From: Adiantum capillus-veneris
Taxonomy: Eukaryota; Streptophyta; Polypodiopsida; Polypodiales; Pteridaceae
Assembly: GCA_014529385.2 (NCBI GenBank)
Contig: CM043942.1
Location: 53,820,647 to 53,880,646 of the forward strand
Reading direction: 5' to 3'
DNA: 60,000 bases
The notes under the pieces are model-generated. The model was not told the DNA's origin. It worked only from the letters and a program-made list of their open reading frames with translations, and ran no database searches. This document shows positions 55,366 to 60,000 of the stretch, piece by piece (the first letter of the stretch is position 1; the number at the start of each line of letters is the position of its first letter). The translations under genes and the position numbers were made by a program.

Positions 55366-56875
55366 GTGCGCTCATTTTGCATTCATTTGCGCTCGGATGG
55401 CGGAGTTAGCGAACTGAGTTTCCATGAAGGTGAAAGTCCTTCTTCCTCGAGAACGGGGTAACAGCGTGCCTATGTGCTAGGGGAATGGCATCCGAAAGCA
55501 TGAAGCTGGGCATGAAAGGGATTTAGAACCCTTTATGGGGAACTTGAAATCTCAAGCAAGGGCGCGCATAATGATATCCATCTCTTCTTTGTCTTCGTTG
55601 GGAGACAGGGTGGGAATAAAAGGTGTCTAGATAAGTGCCAAGTGGCGGTGCTGCATTCCTGAAGGCTAAGCCTAAGTTAAACTGAACAGCAGGCAACCAC
55701 AATCCTAGCGTTTGAAGCGTCGAAACGGGAAGGCAGGAGAGACCCCTGCGCCCGAAGCATGGAACAGAGGCCAAGGGAAAGGGGTTGTCTGTCCTTTCCC
55801 GTTCCTCGAGCGCGCCTCCGGCGTAGAGCGGAAGCCTTACGGCCCGGTTCAAGGAAGTATGGAATCCCGGAACTGGAGAACCCTGCACACCTCTGAAGTC
55901 GCACTCAAAAGAGCCGACCGTACGGTGAACAGGAATAGGATGGGACAATAAGCAAAGGCCCGGTAGTAATTATCGGGACATGCTGAAATGTCCCCGCATT
56001 GCATTCAATTTTCAAAAAAAGAAAGCAGCCAATAAACTATACTTCAACATTCTTTGATAGAAAGCGCACGCAAATTAGGATTAGCAAGGTATAAAAGACC
56101 TTGCCTTGCCTTTAAACCACAGGTAGCACTTGCTTTGTTATGGATAGACAATCTGATCCAATTTGCTGAATAGACATACCTCTGAAAATGAAAGCAAAAG
56201 CAAAAGTAAGAGTGGGAGTGAAAGTATGGCCTGATTCCGTGACCTCTCAAGGCGGGTTTCTAGTAGTAGGGATCGGATTAAACGAGCATAGGCCCTTATG
56301 GCCTAAAGGTGAACCGGAAGCGAGGTTCGAACCCAATAGCTACTTTTGCTTGAGTTGATTTCGCTATGACGCTACTAAAGCGATCTACATATCTATCAAC
56401 GCAACAGAAAAGCCGGCTGGATAAAGGAAATTGTCGTTTAAAGGGAAAATGAAGAAGATACGAAGGTTTAATTTTCAGATACGCTAATGGTCCTATGGCC
56501 CCCTATTTAAGTTTTCTTTGGGAGTTATCCACTAAGCAATGGCTCTAGCTAGTCGATAAGGCTAAAGCGACAAGAAAGTAGAACCCGCGGCCGGCGTAGG
56601 TGTTTTTTGTGTGTGTGTTTTTCTTGCCTGTGGACATTATAAGTAAAAAGAGATTGCATCATTTTACGTTGTTTGGGAGGCATGAGCTGCTAAAAGAACC
56701 TGCGGCAGTTGCTATATGGGCATTGTTACGATCGGAAGAGGGCAGGGGAGCTTGCATTCCAGAACCCCTACCTGATGGGATGCGGGGAGCCGTATGACAG
56801 GAAACTGTCACGGGCGGTTCTGAATCGGCGGTCAGGCAGGGAACTCTCAACCCGATTGATCGACCATAACTGAAA
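55366..56875 (+). other. Group II intron, host gene not identified
   Basis: A GUGCG-type 5' end at 55366 (or GCGCTCGGATGGCGGAG from about 55389), GC-rich domain I motifs, and a clear domain V at 56786-56820 (GAGCCGTATGACAGGAAACT then GTCACGGGCGGTTC) followed by a domain VI-like stem. About 1.5 kb, with no maturase ORF. The flanking exons are not recognised. The downstream ORF at 56924-57109 (MSKKLTYFHWSLSFRILVIS...) is a candidate 3' exon of unknown identity. Confidence 0.75.
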
Positions 56876-57223
56876 TAAGGCTTTAGAAAAGTCGTCGCCG
56901 TCGCTAAGAAATAGTTTATTTACATGAGTAAGAAACTGACGTATTTCCATTGGTCGCTTTCGTTTCGTATATTAGTTATTTCGTATGTCTTGTATAGTTC
57001 TCCGCGAATCAGCATTAGAAGGTTCTTCAATAGGCATAAACAAGTCGTGTTGGTAGCTAGTTGGCTTTACAAGTCCCGAGGAGTTGGGTTAGTCTTCCTT
57101 AATTACTAATTACTGTTTTGCTACTATGTGGTTTACATAAAACGGCATTGCAGGCAAAAAAAGCTTGAGATCATTTCAACGGGTGGCCTTGGCCTTTACT
57201 AAGGTCACCTCTAACGTTTTACT

Positions 57224-57294
57224 GGCTAGGTAACATAATGGCAATGTATTGGACTGCAAATCCTAGAATGACGGTTCGACTCCGTCCCTAGCCT
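57224..57294 (+). tRNA. trnC-GCA: tRNA-Cys (GCA)
   Basis: A 71-nt cloverleaf GGCTAGGTAACATAATGGCA to CCTAGCC, loop CTGCAAA (anticodon GCA). The acceptor stem pairs perfectly. Confidence 0.95.
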
Positions 57295-57737
57295 ATTCCT
57301 TTTCTTTCAAAGGCCCCTCTTGCTTGCTTGCTTGCTTGCTTGATTCAAGGGTAGTTGGAGAATGCGGTACGATGAAAGTCGTAGGCCGTGTTTAGAGAGG
57401 AGTCATTGTCTATTGCCTGTATGGTAAAATCTTTTAGATAGGACTAAGAAACGGCAGCTTACCTTATAGCAGATGCCAGCGGTTCAAGTTTACTTATCTC
57501 CAACCTGTGATCTAAGTCAATAGAATCGCACAGCACACACTAGTATGGAAGAATTATGGAAGAATCTTGATCCGCTGGCCGGTGAGCGGGGCACTTTAAC
57601 CCACGACCAATTCCCTATGAAATGAACGTTGATAAAATCCCTGCATCGCATGTAATAGCACGTTGACCATGTTTCCAGCCAACACAAACAACACCCTATT
57701 TAATCAGGGTATGCCTCGTGTCTGCGTGCTCGTTTGG
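57295..57737. other. Intergenic, no recognisable gene
   Basis: A short GCTT tandem run at about 57320-57342; nothing else seen. Confidence 0.4.
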
Positions 57738-57817
57738 GCACGAAGTTCATTCTAACGCCGTAGACACCGAGAGTTTAGTTGGTTGAGCCCCGAAGTGCAG
57801 TCCCAAAAGGCAATCCC
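57738..57817 (-). repeat. Inverted partial copy of the array unit start
   Basis: Reverse complement of about 18045-18122 with a few changes, including the shared stretch AACTCTCGGTGTCTACGGCG. It shows that the unassigned segment of the array also exists outside it, in the opposite orientation. Confidence 0.88.
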
Positions 57818-58510
57818 GACGCGCTGGGTGATCTCAATGATAGCATGTAAACTATAGGTCGGCTTTCTTTTCAAAGTTCTTTACTATTTTCTATTAACTT
57901 TATGAAAATAAAGTCTTCAGGGTCTATGTTAGGCCCGTAGGATTCCGTTTTGTCTTTAGATTCAGAATCGTTGTATTTGCTAGAAACTCTTTTCGACATA
58001 AAGAAAGGGCCAGAATAATTGCCTTTAACCCAATCCAAGGCCAAAAAGCTATAACGCTGTTTATTACGTAGTTTTGTCTTCCTTTTTGATCTTAACTTCT
58101 TCGGGTATTCAACAAGCCAGCCTTTAGCAGGGGCTGAAGATAAAGTAGCCTTAGGTACTTAAAGTGGAGGTAACGTAAATGAATTAATAGATAAAGACTA
58201 AGTTCTTTAACGTCGTCTGAGATGGCTGACTCAGATGAAGTAGTAGGCGAATTTGTTTCCTTTTCTTAAGGAGTTACACGTAAGTTTAAGGAAAAAAACA
58301 AACCTATGAATCAAAAAAAACCAAAAAAGCCATTAGCAAAAGCTTAAGCAAGAGTATCAAATCCAAGTCAGCCGTGTAATTTAAAAGCATATCAAAGGGC
58401 ATGCATGTGTAAGAGTATTGAAAAAAGACCTGCTTACCGGATATCCCACCCGCCATTAACAGTGCCTAGTGCTCCAGTGGGCAATTAAGTGACACGCAAG
58501 AGAAAAAACA
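57818..58510. other. Intergenic, no recognisable gene
   Basis: AT-rich and stop-rich in all frames. Confidence 0.4.
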
Positions 58511-58593
58511 GGGAGAGTGGCTGAGTGGTTAAAAGCGACAGACTGTAAATCTGTTGAAGGTTTTCTACGTAGGTTCGAATCCTGCCTCTCCCA
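58511..58593 (+). tRNA. trnY-GUA: tRNA-Tyr (GUA)
   Basis: An 83-nt class II tRNA GGGAGAGTGGCTGAGTGGTT to CTCTCCCA, loop CTGTAAA (anticodon GTA), with a variable arm. Confidence 0.95.
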
Positions 58594-60000
58594 TCCCAAT
58601 AAGTGGCAGTTCAAAAAAGATGTTAGCCTTTATAGATAGCGAAACGTATATTTAAGGCTTTGCCTAGGCTAAAAAAAACCAACATAACTATACAATGGCC
58701 TTAACTGCGTGCACAAAATCTCTCTCTTTTACCCACACCGTCAGCAATGACTAGACAGTCTTGCTTCCCCTTACTCCACCCACCTTTTTCGTTGGATTGA
58801 CTTTTCCCTGCCTAACGACTTTAAACCAACTAGTACACCATTAGACTTACTAAATACCGACGCAGTCAAGTTGATAACGAACATTCTTGAGATGAGGGGC
58901 TCGGCTCAAACGATTACATAGACGAGATTACCTTCTTGCCTACCTTAGCAGTTCCTTTTAGAGTGGGCCAAGGACCCATCAAGCTCTATTTACGTTGATT
59001 AGGAAACGGCAAAACGCTAATCGGAAACTAATCATTATTTTCTTTTTTATAGAAACATAACCAAGCCAATGCAAAAGCCTATGCTTGTTTCCGCGCCCCG
59101 CGCTAAGTACACACAACCGTAATTGTGTATATGGTTATAATTGCTGGGGCCAAGTCTGTGCAGAGCTGGCGCGTGATTCATTTTTGTCAGTCGCAGATCC
59201 GCCAAGGGCAATGCGATTTTGTCTCAAAAGATGCTATACAGCCAGCTCGGTGGACAGGCAATTACTCTTGAGATCTTCCGTTAACTGGGCTAAAAGCTAA
59301 GCTAATGCTAGCATAGACAGAGGCTTTTATCTATATAAGCTACAAAATCAAAAAGCAAAAAAAGAAGTAAAGAAAAAAGATAAGAATAACATTAGTAAAC
59401 CGGCCTCACCGGCGTCAAAAGAAGAAGGATGCGGCGACGCTTTGAAAGGAGCTCTTTTGTTAATATAAGAGAGAATATTTATTGTGTTTTTAAGTTTGTT
59501 TTCTACGATACAACTTGTGTCTATGGAGCAGATAAGGGTTTTTTTGTTCTCTAGTTAAAAAGTAAAGACAAAACAAAAGCCATGATTATTAAGAAAAGAA
59601 CTAAAAAAAGAAGTTTTATTTTAATTAAATAAAACTGATTAATTAGTAAAATGAAACATTTTGTTTCGAAAACAATTATAGAAGAACTGAAGATTTGCGT
59701 TTATTGGATATTGATTCGCTTCAGTCTGATACGGTTCACGCTTTATCTGTTTTTAAAAGAGCTCATTTTTTTATTAGCTAAACTTTTGCCCTATCTAGAC
59801 TTGTTTTTTATTTGTATATAACTGACAGAGGCCTTAAGCACACATTTGACCATTTTTTTAATATCACGTCTCTATTTTACCTTTCCTTGTATGATTTATT
59901 AAACTCGGTGCTTTTTGATCCTTAGTTGTTCTGAAAAATGGAAAAAAAGATATAAAACAAAGTTTTATTTAAGTAGTTTTTGCCTCCTTTTGCTTTTATC
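58594..60000. other. Intergenic, no recognisable gene
   Basis: Increasingly AT-rich towards the end. The ORF at 59085-59300 matches nothing I know. Confidence 0.4.

Noticed and set aside
56315-56385. Possible tRNA on the minus strand (T-arm-like GGGTTCGAACC)
   Set aside because: No acceptor or anticodon stem can be drawn, and it lies inside the group II intron.

Overview
This window looks like plant organellar DNA, most likely mitochondrial, from a lineage with strong two-way RNA editing. A fern is my first choice, a hornwort second, a quillwort-type lycophyte less likely. Mitochondrial genes (cob, nad5, atp9, rpl2, rps19) are recognisable only if in-frame TGA and TAA codons are read as Arg and Gln, which is the signature of U-to-C editing, and if several ACG codons act as start codons, which is the signature of C-to-U editing. 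Most of these genes are therefore missed by ordinary ORF calling. Pieces of plastid DNA (psaB, ndhB, trnM-CAU, the rpl14-rps8-infA-rpl36-rps11-rpoA cluster) and a nuclear-type LINE fragment at the left end are embedded in it. A nuclear copy of mitochondrial DNA is a possible alternative.

Layout. 1-1.8 kb: LINE remnants and an AT/AC microsatellite. 2.4-2.9 kb: 3' part of cob (+). 3.8-9.5 kb: scattered tRNAs (M, K, N, S) with psaB and ndhB remnants and a 200-N gap. 9.6-15.8 kb: a complete five-exon nad5 on the minus strand with four group II introns. 17.9-50.4 kb: a tandem array of five full units and one partial unit. 50.4-52 kb: rps19 (cut after 26 codons) and rpl2 (-), with an intron domain V upstream. 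53.5-58.6 kb: a hairpin, a trnR-like tRNA, an orphan group II intron, trnC and trnY.

Each array unit carries, on the minus strand, trnR-UCG, an unrecognised 330-codon ORF (orf330) and atp9. Diverging on the plus strand it carries the plastid cluster rpl14'-rps8-infA-rpl36-rps11-rpoA. Class A units (1, 4, 5; about 5.7 kb) have full-length atp9 just upstream of orf330. Class B units (2, 3; about 7.2 and 6.1 kb) have lost the second half of atp9, so its first third abuts orf330 in what looks like an in-frame chimera. Class B units also carry a further AT-rich ORF rich in Pro/Ser repeats. Unit 6 ends inside atp9 and is joined to rps19. Many differences between copies are homopolymer indels, so part of the apparent gene breakage may be assembly error.
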